DNA from: JAVBLG01 sp031553655
GTDB lineage: Bacteria > Desulfobacterota > Desulfovibrionia > Desulfovibrionales > Desulfovibrionaceae
Direction: 5' to 3'
DNA: 42,167 bases
Assembly: GCA_031553655.1 (NCBI GenBank)
Contig: JAVBLG010000085.1
Span: 1-42,167, forward strand
Position 1 is the stretch's first letter, and every line of letters starts with the position of its first letter. This document shows positions 7,166 to 15,943 of this stretch, piece after piece. The notes beneath the pieces were generated by a model. It searched no databases. It was not told the origin of the DNA and saw nothing but the letters and a program-made list of their open reading frames with translations. The position numbers and the translations under genes are program-made.

Positions 7166-9241
7166 TCAGCGGCCCTCAATTAGCAAAATCCTGCATTGCC
7201 AAGGTTCAAGCGCCACGGAAAAGGCCCGTCCGGAATCGGAGCCAAAACGTTTTTCCGAAACAAGATCGGTTATTCTCGCGGTATTCATTCTGCCTGGCAA
7301 AGCTATATTTTCTTGTATATCTGAAGATGAAAAATTAGCAACAGCCAGAAGATATTCGCCGCCGGGCAACCGGGATAAAGCCGCGACGCTGCCGGGTCGG
7401 GCGGTTTTCAGCACAGCCTCCAGACGCCCTGCCGCTATTTTCGTTTTGTCGCGCAGTTGCGCGATGTAGGCCAGTTCCCCCAAGAATGTGCCGTGTTTTC
7501 CGGCCTGCGCGGCAATCGATGGATACGCCTCGGGCGAGCGCGCCACGCCATGTCTGGTCATGGAACCGGAAGCGCCCAAGCTGAAGGCGCCATCACCGCC
7601 CTGCGCCCCTTTAAGGCTTCCGGACATATCCGGACCGCTCACAAACAACATTCCCGGCAGGGCGGCCCGGAATAAAAGCGGCAGAAGGTGGCGTTTCAAT
7701 ATTTCCCCGGTTCCGTCCCGAACGGCTTTTTCCGGGGAAATTCCGGCGGAAATGGCGGCCAAGGCGGCAGGGGGAGCCGCGAGGCGTAAATTTTTCAGGG
7801 ACAGCCCCCAGGAGGAATTTTTGCGCAAAATCTCTTCAATTTTGACGGCCGCTTCCCGTCCACCCGGCCCGGAAACAATGGGGGAGAAGTCGAGTCCCTC
7901 GGGCGACGCCAAACCGCGCGCCAAGCGGCTGTGATCAACTCCCGATGCCAGGGAATTCTGCAAGGCGGCCCTCAACGGAGCGGCATCACCGCTTAAAACG
8001 GCATATTCGGCTGTGGGAGAAGTAAAGGGATCGCGCACAAAATCCACTCCGGCCTCTTGCAGCTGGCCGGTCATTCCCTCCGGCATGCGGTCCATAAAAA
8101 CAGACCAACCGCCATAGCGGTGAATCTCCCGGCTTATGTCGCGCGTGGCCGACGGACCAGGCTCCAGAGAAAGTTTTGCCCCTGCTCCAGATGCCAAATC
8201 CAGACCGAAAAACGCTTCCAGGCGCAGCCCGGCCAAAGCCATACGCCTCACGCCGGTGTTGAGGATAACCGAAGCGGAAAACACCCGCTTCGCCGCTCCA
8301 GAGGGATCGTCCCAATTGAGCGCCGGGCGGGACGGGTTTTGGGCATAGCGATAGAACCAGCGCCGCTTCACTCCGTCCACCCCGGCTACTTCACCGGAAA
8401 CAGCCCAGCCGCCCCGTGCGGCAAAAGGCAGATTATCGCGGGCCATGGCCGGAAGTCTGGTATTTTTTCCGCCGTCCGCCCCCAGACCCGGTTGGCTCGG
8501 CCGGCTCAATTCAGCCATGCTCTTCGCATCAAGAGGAGCTCCCTGCCCATCTCCAGCCATTGGCAGAAGCGGCCAAAGCTCTTTGGGAGCCTCATTCATG
8601 AGGTATAAACCGGGAAAATCGCGCACATTGCGCAAGGCCAGCAGAAAGTCCGGGCCTATGCCCGTGGCCGCCGGCACAAGATCGGAGCCGATCTGTATGC
8701 CTTTAGCTTCGGCTCTGGAGGCAAGCAGCTCAAAATCTTTCTCTGTGCCCACATTTTCGGCATTGGAGAATGACACCGCATCTTCGCCAATGGGGTCGCC
8801 TTTGCGCGGATCGAGCCACACTGAGCCTGGTTCGCCCATGGGGGCGATATGCACCCCTTTTATGCCGGAAGCGGCCAGCAAATCCAAAACTCCGCCCTCA
8901 GCCAGTTCAGCCATAACCGGACGAAAATTGGACGTAATCAACATATTGGGCCGCAGATCCAGCCATATTCCGGCCGCTTCAAGCAACATTTTGACATTGT
9001 TGCCTGTTGACGGGGCTATGAAAGCCCTTTCCGAGCCGGTAACCTGGCTGGAAAGATCACGAGCGCCATATAAAAGCGACTGGCGCTCCAACAATTGCAC
9101 ATAGCCGGGGTTGGCGCGCATGGTAATGCCATCGGCCTCCGGTCCCGTCTTTTTGCGCCCCACCTTGTGGGGCGCGCAGCCAAAGGCCAGACATGCAGCC
9201 AAAAGCAGCAAAGAAAGTAAGTATCCGCTACGAAAAAGCAT
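7166..9241 (-). CDS. Degenerate GH13 (trehalose synthase/alpha-amylase-like) lipoprotein
   Basis: A 691-residue lipoprotein. The start at 9241 gives a typical lipoprotein signal with an LAAC lipobox (Cys17) and possibly a second at Cys22. The body resembles the alpha-amylase fold of the trehalose synthase/maltosyltransferase kind: IKGVHIAPMG (128-137), SDLVPAATG (186-194, where active enzymes have DLVPNH), LNWDDP (309-313) and GLRLEA (338-343, where the nucleophile Asp is Glu). The C-terminal 80 residues look like the beta-sandwich of these enzymes, with EYLLAVANFSS. Because the catalytic motifs are altered, it is probably not an active glycosidase. It may bind glycans in the periplasm. It sits between mazG and the GT-C gene. 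The frame stays open upstream to 9433, but that part has no signal-like start. Confidence 0.65.
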   Translation of the reverse strand: MLFRSGYLLSLLLLAACLAFGCAPHKVGRKKTGPEADGITMRANPGYVQLLERQSLLYGARDLSSQVTGSERAFIAPSTGNNVKMLLEAAGIWLDLRPNMLITSNFRPVMAELAEGGVLDLLAASGIKGVHIAPMGEPGSVWLDPRKGDPIGEDAVSFSNAENVGTEKDFELLASRAEAKGIQIGSDLVPAATGIGPDFLLALRNVRDFPGLYLMNEAPKELWPLLPMAGDGQGAPLDAKSMAELSRPSQPGLGADGGKNTRLPAMARDNLPFAARGGWAVSGEVAGVDGVKRRWFYRYAQNPSRPALNWDDPSGAAKRVFSASVILNTGVRRMALAGLRLEAFFGLDLASGAGAKLSLEPGPSATRDISREIHRYGGWSVFMDRMPEGMTGQLQEAGVDFVRDPFTSPTAEYAVLSGDAAPLRAALQNSLASGVDHSRLARGLASPEGLDFSPIVSGPGGREAAVKIEEILRKNSSWGLSLKNLRLAAPPAALAAISAGISPEKAVRDGTGEILKRHLLPLLFRAALPGMLFVSGPDMSGSLKGAQGGDGAFSLGASGSMTRHGVARSPEAYPSIAAQAGKHGTFLGELAYIAQLRDKTKIAAGRLEAVLKTARPGSVAALSRLPGGEYLLAVANFSSSDIQENIALPGRMNTARITDLVSEKRFGSDSGRAFSVALEPWQCRILLIEGR

Positions 9242-9291
9242 ACAAACGCCTATACCGAAAAGCGGCCGAGTTTGTCGCCAAACGAGGAAGA

Positions 9292-9346
9292 CAAGTTTTT
9301 TACAGAGCGCGCGCTCTTCTTGTGCGCGCAGCAAAAAAAAACGTTG
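9292..9346. repeat. Inverted repeat with T6/A9 flanks between mazG and the lipoprotein gene
   Basis: CAAGTTTTTT (9292-9301) and AAAAAAAAACGTTG (9333-9346) flank GCGCGC (9307-9312) and GCGCGC (9324-9329), so a long hairpin can form. There is no T-run after the stem on either strand, so it does not look like a standard rho-independent terminator. Confidence 0.45.
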
Positions 9347-9365
9347 TCTGACGAAGAAGGTAAAC

Positions 9366-10160
9366 TCAGCCGTTATTTTTGGCCTCGTTCCAAAGTTCGT
9401 CTTTATCATCCAAAGAAAGAGAAACAAAATCAAGCCCTCTGGCTTTGGCCATTTCCTCCATGCGGGTAAAGCGGTCCAAAAAGCGGTTGGAGGCCATATC
9501 CAGAGCTTCGTCGGCCTTTATTCCTTTGCGTCTGGCCAGTTCCACCAGAGTAAAGAGTATGTCGCCCATTTCATGGCGCTGAGCGGCACAATCCTCGCCG
9601 GCGGAAACGTCCAGCCATTCCAGCCATTCGGCCTCAACCTGCTGCTCCACTTCTTGATCTTCCGGCCAGGTGAATCCTACGCGCGCGGCCCGGGAATGGA
9701 TGCGATAGGCTTTGATCAGCGAAGGCAGCCCCCGGGGCATGCTGTCGTAAACGCCTTTGGGCTCGCCGCCGTTTTCTTCGGCCTTTTCTTCGCGTTTGCC
9801 CTGTTCCCAGGCTTTGAGTTGCTCATCCCTGTCTTTGAAAACTATGCCCGCAAACACATGGGGATGGCGGCGAATCATTTTCTCGGCGGAAGCCTCCAAA
9901 ATATCGGACATGGTGAATTTTTCGCCCTTTTCATAAATTCTGGCCAGGAAAAAGAGCAGAAAGAACAAATCTCCCATTTCTTCAAGAATCTCGCCGGTGC
10001 GCCCCTGACGGATCGCATCTACAAGCTCGTGGCTTTCTTCAATAAAATACCCGGCTAAAGATTCGGGGGTCTGTTCTTTATCCCAGGGGCAGCCGTCGGG
10101 GCCGATGAGAGAATCCACGACACCCCGGAGTTTGGTTACACTTTCGTCGGCGTTTGGCAT
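9366..10160 (-). CDS. mazG: MazG nucleoside triphosphate pyrophosphohydrolase
   Basis: A 264-residue MazG-type enzyme that hydrolyses (d)NTPs to monophosphate and pyrophosphate, cleaning the nucleotide pool and modulating stress signalling. The N-terminal MazG domain carries EESHELVDAI and EEMGDLFFLLFF, the metal-binding EExxE and ExxD patterns. A second, more divergent MazG domain near the C-terminus has EMGDILFTLVELARRKG. The SIGPDGCPWDKEQTPESL opening (residues 17-34) is characteristic of bacterial MazG. It starts 35 bp downstream of the CvpA-family gene on the same strand, so the two are probably one transcript. No strong ribosome site is seen. Confidence 0.93.
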   Translation of the reverse strand: MPNADESVTKLRGVVDSLIGPDGCPWDKEQTPESLAGYFIEESHELVDAIRQGRTGEILEEMGDLFFLLFFLARIYEKGEKFTMSDILEASAEKMIRRHPHVFAGIVFKDRDEQLKAWEQGKREEKAEENGGEPKGVYDSMPRGLPSLIKAYRIHSRAARVGFTWPEDQEVEQQVEAEWLEWLDVSAGEDCAAQRHEMGDILFTLVELARRKGIKADEALDMASNRFLDRFTRMEEMAKARGLDFVSLSLDDKDELWNEAKNNG

Positions 10161-10195
10161 TTGCGCTCGCTTGTTCGGTTTGTTGGTTATTTACA

Positions 10196-10693
10196 TCATC
10201 TTTTGAAGGGCATGGGGCTTCGGCGCTCAAGATCCTGCGGCAGAAGCGACTTAACGTACTTCACAAAATTTTCCAGATGAGGCATGGTAAAGGACTGTTT
10301 CATGAATTGGGCATCGGGTACAAAGGTTTGCAGCAAAACAAGCAGCACCGAGCCTATGAGCATGCCTTTGGCCAACCCGAAAAGCGACCCGGCAATGCGG
10401 TCGATCCAGGTGGCGAAGACAAGATTGAGCACTTTTTGCAGAAAACGGGCAATCAGGCCCACTGCAATCATAACCGCCACAAAAATCAAGGCATAGGCGG
10501 CCATGTGCCGCCAGGCCGGATCAAGAAAAGTAAGCTTGGCGGCCACAATCGTGTGAAATTGATAAGCCATCCAGATACCGCCCACAATGCTGATCAACCC
10601 GGCCACTTCAGCCACAAAACCTCGCACCAGTCCGCGAAGCATGAAAAGCAGCAAAAGAAAAATTATAACCATATCAAAATAATTCAGTGGCAT
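10196..10693 (-). CDS. CvpA family membrane protein
   Basis: A 165-residue protein with four hydrophobic helices (about 7-25, 30-50, 64-85 and 98-120) and the opening NYFDMVIIFLLLLFMLRGLVRGFVAEV typical of the CvpA/colicin V production family. These are small inner-membrane proteins linked in enterobacteria to colicin V export and envelope stress; their biochemical role is not settled. The C-terminal 40 residues are polar and should be cytoplasmic. The start ATG has GGAG about 8 nt upstream. It precedes mazG by 35 bp in what looks like a two-gene unit. Confidence 0.88.
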   Translation of the reverse strand: MPLNYFDMVIIFLLLLFMLRGLVRGFVAEVAGLISIVGGIWMAYQFHTIVAAKLTFLDPAWRHMAAYALIFVAVMIAVGLIARFLQKVLNLVFATWIDRIAGSLFGLAKGMLIGSVLLVLLQTFVPDAQFMKQSFTMPHLENFVKYVKSLLPQDLERRSPMPFKR

Positions 10694-10893
10694 AAAATCT
10701 CCATGACAAGTCCGTTATGATGGCCCGAACAAAGGTTTCAGCATTACACGCAGAACACGACCCTGAGCAGTGTGCATCTGGCGCGATGGGATTAATACCA
10801 TAATGGCAGCTTGTTAACAATAACGCAAATACTCAAAACCAGGGCAATCGAATTAATGCCTGTACTCAAAACAAGAGCTTGAGGTTAATGTAT

Positions 10894-10910
10894 GCCCGGT
10901 TTTGCCGGGC
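10894..10910. promoter_or_regulatory. Hairpin in the 270-bp region upstream of the pirin gene
   Basis: GCCCGG TTTTG CCGGGC forms a tight 6-bp stem in the divergent region between the CvpA-family gene and the pirin gene (10694-10963). The same region has two related pieces, TACTCAAAACCAG (about 10831) and TACTCAAAACAAG (about 10863). No clear sigma-70 promoter was found. The hairpin has no T-run, so it is not a terminator on its own. Confidence 0.35.
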
Positions 10911-10963
10911 GAAGTCATCCCATCATATGAATTTACAAATTACAAAATATAAGGAGTGCGGAT

Positions 10964-11818
10964 ATGGAACGCAAAATTTCAACTGTTTTGCAGGGAGAAA
11001 GGGTAACCGAGGGTGCGGGGGTGCGCCTCAAAAGAATTTTCGGATATTATGAAGCCGGCATGTTCGATCCCTTTCTGCTGTTTGACGATTTCAGCGCGGA
11101 CAGGCCGCAGGATTTTCTGCGCGGTTTCCCTTGGCATCCGCATCGCGGCATAGAAACCATAACCTATGTGCTTGCCGGTGACGTGGAGCATGGCGACAGC
11201 CTGGGCAACAAGGGAGTTATTTCCAACGGTGACATGCAATGGATGACCGCGGGCAGCGGCATAATCCATCAGGAAATGCCCAAAGGCGACAAAAACGGCA
11301 TTATGCGCGGCTTCCAATTGTGGGCCAACCTGCCCGCCGCCGAAAAAATGACTACCCCTAAATACCGTGGACTGAGCGCCGCCGAAATACCCGAAGCGGC
11401 CCTGCCCGGCGGAGTGCGCGCCAAGATTATAGCCGGAAGCATTGGCGGCGTGGATGGGCCTGTGGTCGGCATTGCCGTCAAACCGTCGTATTTCGACGTG
11501 GCCATGCCCGCCGGAGCGGACTTTCAGCATCATGTAAACAGGGGCGACACAGTTTTCATTTACCTTATCGAGGGGGAAGGAACAATCGGCGATACGACTG
11601 TAAAAGCCAAAGCGCTGGTCTTGTTTGACGACGGCGATAGCGTGACTGTGAGGGCTGGATCCGAAGGTATGCGTTTTCTGTTTGTTTCCGGCAAGCCGTT
11701 GAGCGAACCCATTGCCTGGCGAGGCCCCATTGTTATGAATACCGACGAGGAAATAAAGATGGCCTTTAGGGAGTTGGATGACGGAACATTTATAAAAAAG
11801 AGGCATCAGGCTGAATAG
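10964..11818 (+). CDS. Pirin family protein (bicupin)
   Basis: A 284-residue pirin. The N-terminal cupin has the metal-binding HPHRGIETITYV segment and a downstream GSGIIHQEMP segment, which supply the His/His/His/Glu set of pirins. The C-terminal cupin is the usual divergent one. Bacterial pirins of this type can act as quercetin dioxygenases and others bind metabolic enzymes; the physiological role here is unknown. The start has AAGGAG 8 nt upstream. It is a monocistronic plus-strand gene between the divergent CvpA-family gene and the YyaL-type gene. The stop TAG at 11816 lies in the short sequence GAATAGTACTTTTGACA, which looks like a collapsed piece of the GTAC hairpin family. Confidence 0.92.
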   Translation: MERKISTVLQGERVTEGAGVRLKRIFGYYEAGMFDPFLLFDDFSADRPQDFLRGFPWHPHRGIETITYVLAGDVEHGDSLGNKGVISNGDMQWMTAGSGIIHQEMPKGDKNGIMRGFQLWANLPAAEKMTTPKYRGLSAAEIPEAALPGGVRAKIIAGSIGGVDGPVVGIAVKPSYFDVAMPAGADFQHHVNRGDTVFIYLIEGEGTIGDTTVKAKALVLFDDGDSVTVRAGSEGMRFLFVSGKPLSEPIAWRGPIVMNTDEEIKMAFRELDDGTFIKKRHQAE

Positions 11819-11830
11819 TACTTTTGACAA
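11812..11830 (+). repeat. Possible remnant of the GTAC hairpin repeat
   Basis: The bases GCTGAATAGTACTTTTGACA join the left apical part of hairpin copy 2 (GAATAGTACTTTTG) directly to its right flank (TTTGACA), without the second GTAC or the arms. This may be a deletion derivative overlapping the pirin stop codon, or chance. Confidence 0.3.
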
Positions 11831-12021
11831 AAAATATTTGACATTGGTTCCGATTGAAGTTGAAAACTTTATATAAGGCGGAATCACCTTATAACTCTTG
11901 ACCATGCCTGTGTCGTGCACCATATTCTGGAATAGCGGTATTTGGCGGAGCTTTGCGAATGCTTTCCGGCTTACTTCGCCCGGCCACTCTTTTACCGTAA
12001 GAATCAGGAGAATGTGCCGCC

Positions 12022-13812
12022 ATGAGCAAACAAAACCGATTGATCAACGAGCTGTCTCCTTACTTGCTGCAACACGCCCGCAACCCTGTGGACTGGTTTC
12101 CGTGGGGAGAAGAAGCATTTGAAAAAGCCAGGTTGGGGAACAAGCCCATTTTTCTTTCCATCGGCTACAGTACCTGTCATTGGTGCCATGTGATGGAAAA
12201 GGAATCATTTGAAGATGTTGAAATTGCCGCTGTCCTGAACAGGGACTTTATATGCATCAAGGTGGATCGGGAAGAACGGCCGGATATTGATGCCGTTTAC
12301 ATGGCCGCGTGCCGGGCGCTTGGCGGTGGCGGCGGCTGGCCGCTGACCATTTTTATGACTCCGGAGCGGAAACCATTTTTCGCGGGGACTTATTTTCCCA
12401 AAAAACCGCGTTTTGGCCAGCGCGGCCTTCTGGAATTGCTTAGTATAATCGCGCAAAGCTGGATAACGGATCAAAGCAGCTTGTCAGCGACCGGCGAGCA
12501 AGTTGCGGAATTATTATCGCGCGCGGGTGAGCGAAATATTCCGGAGGCTTATTCCCTGAGCCAGGCAACGGCGGAAAAAGCCGAAGCCCGGTTTGAGCAG
12601 AGTTATGACGCCGCTTGGGGAGGGTTCGGCAACTCGCCAAAATTTCCCTCGCCCCACACCCTTATGTTTTTGCTGCGCTGCCACCAGTTGAACATAGGCC
12701 GCCAGCCCCTGGCCATGGCTGAACATACCTTGCGGGCAATGTATCAGGGAGGTATTTTCGACCATATTGGCGGTGGTTTTTCCCGCTACTCCACCGACGA
12801 AAAATGGCTTGCGCCCCATTTTGAAAAAATGCTTTATGACAATGCCCTATTGGCCATGGCCTACACCGAAGCTTTTCAAATTACCGGTAATGCGCTGTAC
12901 CGGGGCATTGCGGAAAAGACTCTCAAGTATGTCGGCCGCGAAATGACATTGCCGGAAGGCGGTTTTTACTCCGCCCAGGATGCCGACAGCGAAGGCGAAG
13001 AAGGAAAATACTATACCTTCACCCCGAATGAAATTGCGCAAGTTCTGGGAGAAAAGGACGGAAACTCCTTTTGCGGGCGCTATGGCATTTCCGAACTAGG
13101 CAATTTTGCAGGAAAGAACATCCCCAACCTGATCGGAGGCGAAGCTGCCTTGCCGGACTCCGAGATGGAAAAAATGCTCGAAAAGCTATATCGTTACCGG
13201 CAGGAACGTTATCCTCTGCATAAAGACGACAAATCGCTGACCTCCTGGAACGCCCTGATGGCGGCCGCATACGCCAAGGCCGGCAGAGTCTTCGAAAATA
13301 AAAATTATCTGCGGACGGCCGAAAGAACGTATGATTTCATCACCCGCCGCCTTGTCGCGCCAGGAGGAAGCTTGCGGATCAGCTTCCGTAACGGCATTTC
13401 GCAAGGGCAAGGCTTACTGGATGATTATGCTTTTCTGGCCTGGGCTTGCCTGGAATTATACGAAAGCTCCCAGCAACGGGCTTACCTGGAGCGGGCTGAC
13501 GCGCTTATGACCCGGGTTCTGGAAGAATTTTCCAGCCCTTCCGGAGGATTGTATCTGGCGCCCTTAAATGGGGAACAATTACTATTCTCTCCTGAAGAAT
13601 ATTACGACGGGGCAATGCCTTCGGGCAATTCCGCAGCGGCCTGGTGCGTGACGCGCCTTGCCGCTCTGACGGGAGAAGGACGATGGCAGGCAGCCGCCGA
13701 AAGGCAACTTGCCAGCTTCGGCGTATGGTTCAGGCGTGATCCGGCAGCCGTCACCTTTGCCCTGTCGGCTCTGCTGCAAGCGCTCTATCCAGGACGAAAA
13801 TTACCGCGTTAA
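12022..13812 (+). CDS. YyaL/SPATA20-type thioredoxin-domain protein
   Basis: A 596-residue protein of the DUF255/YyaL family. The N-terminal thioredoxin-like domain (about 1-160) has the opening LINELSPYLLQHARNPVDW and the signature STCHWCHVME with Cys52 and Cys55. The rest is an (alpha/alpha)6 barrel resembling N-acylglucosamine epimerase and cellulase folds, with GGFGNSPKFPSP, GGIFDHIGGGFSRYS and HFEKMLYDNALL. No signal peptide is present, so it should be cytoplasmic. Function is unknown; a carbohydrate- or redox-linked role is usually suggested. At 596 residues it is somewhat shorter than the 670-700 often seen and ends at the last barrel helices. AGGAG lies 11 nt before the ATG, a long spacing. 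A strong two-way hairpin follows. Confidence 0.9.
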   Translation: MSKQNRLINELSPYLLQHARNPVDWFPWGEEAFEKARLGNKPIFLSIGYSTCHWCHVMEKESFEDVEIAAVLNRDFICIKVDREERPDIDAVYMAACRALGGGGGWPLTIFMTPERKPFFAGTYFPKKPRFGQRGLLELLSIIAQSWITDQSSLSATGEQVAELLSRAGERNIPEAYSLSQATAEKAEARFEQSYDAAWGGFGNSPKFPSPHTLMFLLRCHQLNIGRQPLAMAEHTLRAMYQGGIFDHIGGGFSRYSTDEKWLAPHFEKMLYDNALLAMAYTEAFQITGNALYRGIAEKTLKYVGREMTLPEGGFYSAQDADSEGEEGKYYTFTPNEIAQVLGEKDGNSFCGRYGISELGNFAGKNIPNLIGGEAALPDSEMEKMLEKLYRYRQERYPLHKDDKSLTSWNALMAAAYAKAGRVFENKNYLRTAERTYDFITRRLVAPGGSLRISFRNGISQGQGLLDDYAFLAWACLELYESSQQRAYLERADALMTRVLEEFSSPSGGLYLAPLNGEQLLFSPEEYYDGAMPSGNSAAAWCVTRLAALTGEGRWQAAAERQLASFGVWFRRDPAAVTFALSALLQALYPGRKLPR

Positions 13813-13882
13813 AATGTAAAAAGGCGGCCGGCGCGATATCGCATGGGGCCGCTCAAAATGTCCAATTGCGCGTTAAAAGGCA

Positions 13883-13930
13883 CACCCCGCCAATTCACGG
13901 CGTACATAACCGTGAATTACGGGCGGGGTG
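13883..13930. terminator. Bidirectional terminator-like hairpin between convergent genes
   Basis: CACCCCGCC-AATTCACGG (13883-13900) pairs with CCGTGAATT-ACG-GGCGGGGTG (13910-13930), an 18-bp stem with a 3-nt bulge and a 9-nt loop, CGTACATAA. It lies between the convergent YyaL-type and LpoA-like genes. A smaller GCGGCC/GGCCGC hairpin precedes it near 13826-13853. Confidence 0.6.
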
Positions 13931-13991
13931 AACCGTTATAATATCTATGGTCATGCACCGACAACGGCATCACTCAGCTGAAAAATGGCGG

Positions 13992-15815
13992 CTAACCTCC
14001 GGACGCTTTGATCCGGTTGGCAAATCTGGCTTGAACGCGCAGATAGCGCTCCTTGAAGGATTCCTGATTCAACGGCTTGAAACCGCTGGACGAAGGAGTA
14101 AACAGGAAAAGCGACTGGCTGGCCTTGCCGTTTGCCCAGCTCAGAGGGGCCATAGCCCAGTTTATATTTTGAGCCGAGGCTATTCTGGCGTTCACATCCG
14201 AAGGGGCGACAGGGCCGCGCAAATCCAGAGCCGAGCCGAAGCGTACAAAGTCATAGCCGAGGCCGCTCCAGAAATCGCTCACTCCTTCCCGCCCGGCAGA
14301 ACTGGCATTAAAGGCCGGGTTCCAGGCTCCGGGAAAAATCGCCAGCTCATAGTTGGTCATGGCTATGCTCTTACGCCCGGCAAGTCCCTGTTCCCAAAGG
14401 GCCGTGCCCATCAAAATTTGGTGATCTTCGCCGTGATACAGCAGACTGGTGGTGAGCATATCCATGTTCTTCCAGGAATCGGGCAAAAACAAAGCTTTGA
14501 AATTCGCCGTGGGAATGGGAGTTTTATTTACTGTGCGCGGGGAAAGCAACGTTCCAGCCGCTCTGGTCCAATCGCTCATTTGCGACGCATTGTAGCTTAC
14601 GCCCTTAACCGTGCCTCCGGCGGCATGAACAATACGCTCAAAAGCCCCGGCCATTCTCAGACCGTAGGAATCGTTGGGATAGAACGAACCATACTCCTTG
14701 ATCATGAGGGTTTGCCCGGTAAAGCGCAGCAGGGCCAGAATCTGGTCGTCCGGAGCTGTGTAAAAACGCCAGGCCGCCAAGCCTTCATCAGTGCCGTCGA
14801 GTTTCGGCAGGAAGGTAAAAAAGGCCCGTTGCGAAGTCTGGCCCGCAGCCTTCGCCGCGGCGAAGCTGGGGGCCTTCATGGGGCCGCCCACCACAGCGCA
14901 TTCGGGTGGCAGCGCCGTAAGTTTACTAACCCAGTCGGCGCTTTCGGTATCGATAACTTCCAATCTTATGTTCGCGCCGGTGGCGGCAAGCTCGCGTCTG
15001 GCCACTTCCGCGCCCTTGGTTATGCGCGAAGCAAAGGGCGCATAAGGTCCGGATGCTGAAACGGCCAGCACCAGACAACCCGATTTGTATTGTGGAGCGG
15101 AGCCTCCTCCACCTCTCACCTCCAGCGAAGATGCTGTCTGGGCTTCGGCTGTAGTTACCCCGGCCGGAGAGGCCATTACGCTTGAAATAAGGGTATTGTC
15201 GGCCATTATTCCGGGGGCGCTGATCCGGCCGATGATGGCTTGCGAGGCTATGGGATTGGCGGCTTCGCGCCTGGCCTTTTCAAGTAGAATCACGCTCCAG
15301 GGAAAGGCTATGACTCCGGTGGGGGCACGGCCGTAAAGCCCGTTCAGCGCCGGGCCGGACATATAGCGCATTTCATGGGCCAACCCGCGTTCCCAACGCA
15401 CTCTGCGCGCTTGATCCTGGTACGCGTAATTAGCGCTGATCAGGGGCAGGGCCGCAATGCTTTCCTCGGCTGTCCACTGCCGTCCCATCATAATGAAGGC
15501 GGCCTGGGAGCGGAAATCATTGGGCCGGGAACTGTCGCCATAAATAAGCTTGGCTTCCCTTATTGCCGACGTTGACGGCAGGCTGGATACCGATCGCAAC
15601 CAGGTATTTTGCCCGGAAAGCGCGTTCTGGCCTCCAGCGCCCATGTCTCGCCATTTTTCAAGATTTTGCTCGGCGGTTTCCAGAGAGACAGGCCCGTGAG
15701 GCCCGCCTCCTTGCAGAGCGGCCATACATCCAGACAAAGCTGTGGTCATAACCAGCAGCAAACACAGCAAAAAACAACGCGCGGCAGCAGGCGCGGAGGA
15801 CAATACATTTTTCAT
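13992..15815 (-). CDS. LpoA/LppC-like lipoprotein with periplasmic-binding fold
   Basis: A 607-residue lipoprotein. The signal peptide ends in a good lipobox, LSGC with Cys30. Residues of about 40-240 are a helical region. From about 245 on it resembles type I periplasmic binding proteins: GCLVLAVSASGPYAPFASRITKGAEVA, then PPECAVVGGPMKAPSF and SYGLRMAGAFERIVHAAGG. This two-part layout is that of LpoA/LppC, the outer-membrane activator of the penicillin-binding protein PBP1A. A peptidoglycan-synthesis role is inferred from this resemblance; an ABC-type ligand-binding lipoprotein is the alternative. A glycine run (RGGGGS) marks a linker near residue 235. It is a single minus-strand gene, with the hairpin and poly-C tract at 15924-16009 upstream. 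Confidence 0.75.
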   Translation of the reverse strand: MKNVLSSAPAAARCFLLCLLLVMTTALSGCMAALQGGGPHGPVSLETAEQNLEKWRDMGAGGQNALSGQNTWLRSVSSLPSTSAIREAKLIYGDSSRPNDFRSQAAFIMMGRQWTAEESIAALPLISANYAYQDQARRVRWERGLAHEMRYMSGPALNGLYGRAPTGVIAFPWSVILLEKARREAANPIASQAIIGRISAPGIMADNTLISSVMASPAGVTTAEAQTASSLEVRGGGGSAPQYKSGCLVLAVSASGPYAPFASRITKGAEVARRELAATGANIRLEVIDTESADWVSKLTALPPECAVVGGPMKAPSFAAAKAAGQTSQRAFFTFLPKLDGTDEGLAAWRFYTAPDDQILALLRFTGQTLMIKEYGSFYPNDSYGLRMAGAFERIVHAAGGTVKGVSYNASQMSDWTRAAGTLLSPRTVNKTPIPTANFKALFLPDSWKNMDMLTTSLLYHGEDHQILMGTALWEQGLAGRKSIAMTNYELAIFPGAWNPAFNASSAGREGVSDFWSGLGYDFVRFGSALDLRGPVAPSDVNARIASAQNINWAMAPLSWANGKASQSLFLFTPSSSGFKPLNQESFKERYLRVQARFANRIKASGG

Positions 15816-15923
15816 GGCGCACCGTTTTTAAAATTTTTTTCAGGAATGTTACCTCATGTAAGAATAAAATGAAAGAATAAAAACACGATGTTCCAAGGTA
15901 CTTCTCCCAAAAAGCGGATTTTA

Positions 15924-15933
15924 CCCCCCCCCC
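15924..15933. repeat. Homopolymer of ten C upstream of the LpoA-like gene
   Basis: Ten consecutive C residues (ten G in the direction of transcription) lie about 108 nt upstream of the LpoA-like start codon. Tracts of this length are prone to slippage and in a promoter spacer can vary expression. No -35/-10 pair that it separates is obvious. Confidence 0.6.
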
Positions 15934-15943
15934 ATGACAAAGA

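Noticed and set aside
9292..9346. A rho-independent terminator for mazG
   Set aside because: The T and A runs lie within the stem arms, and no T-run follows the hairpin in the direction of mazG transcription, so it is listed only as an inverted repeat.
13947..15059. A 370-codon open frame antisense to the LpoA-like gene
   Set aside because: It is explained as the shadow of the lipoprotein gene, which has a clear signal peptide and lipobox.
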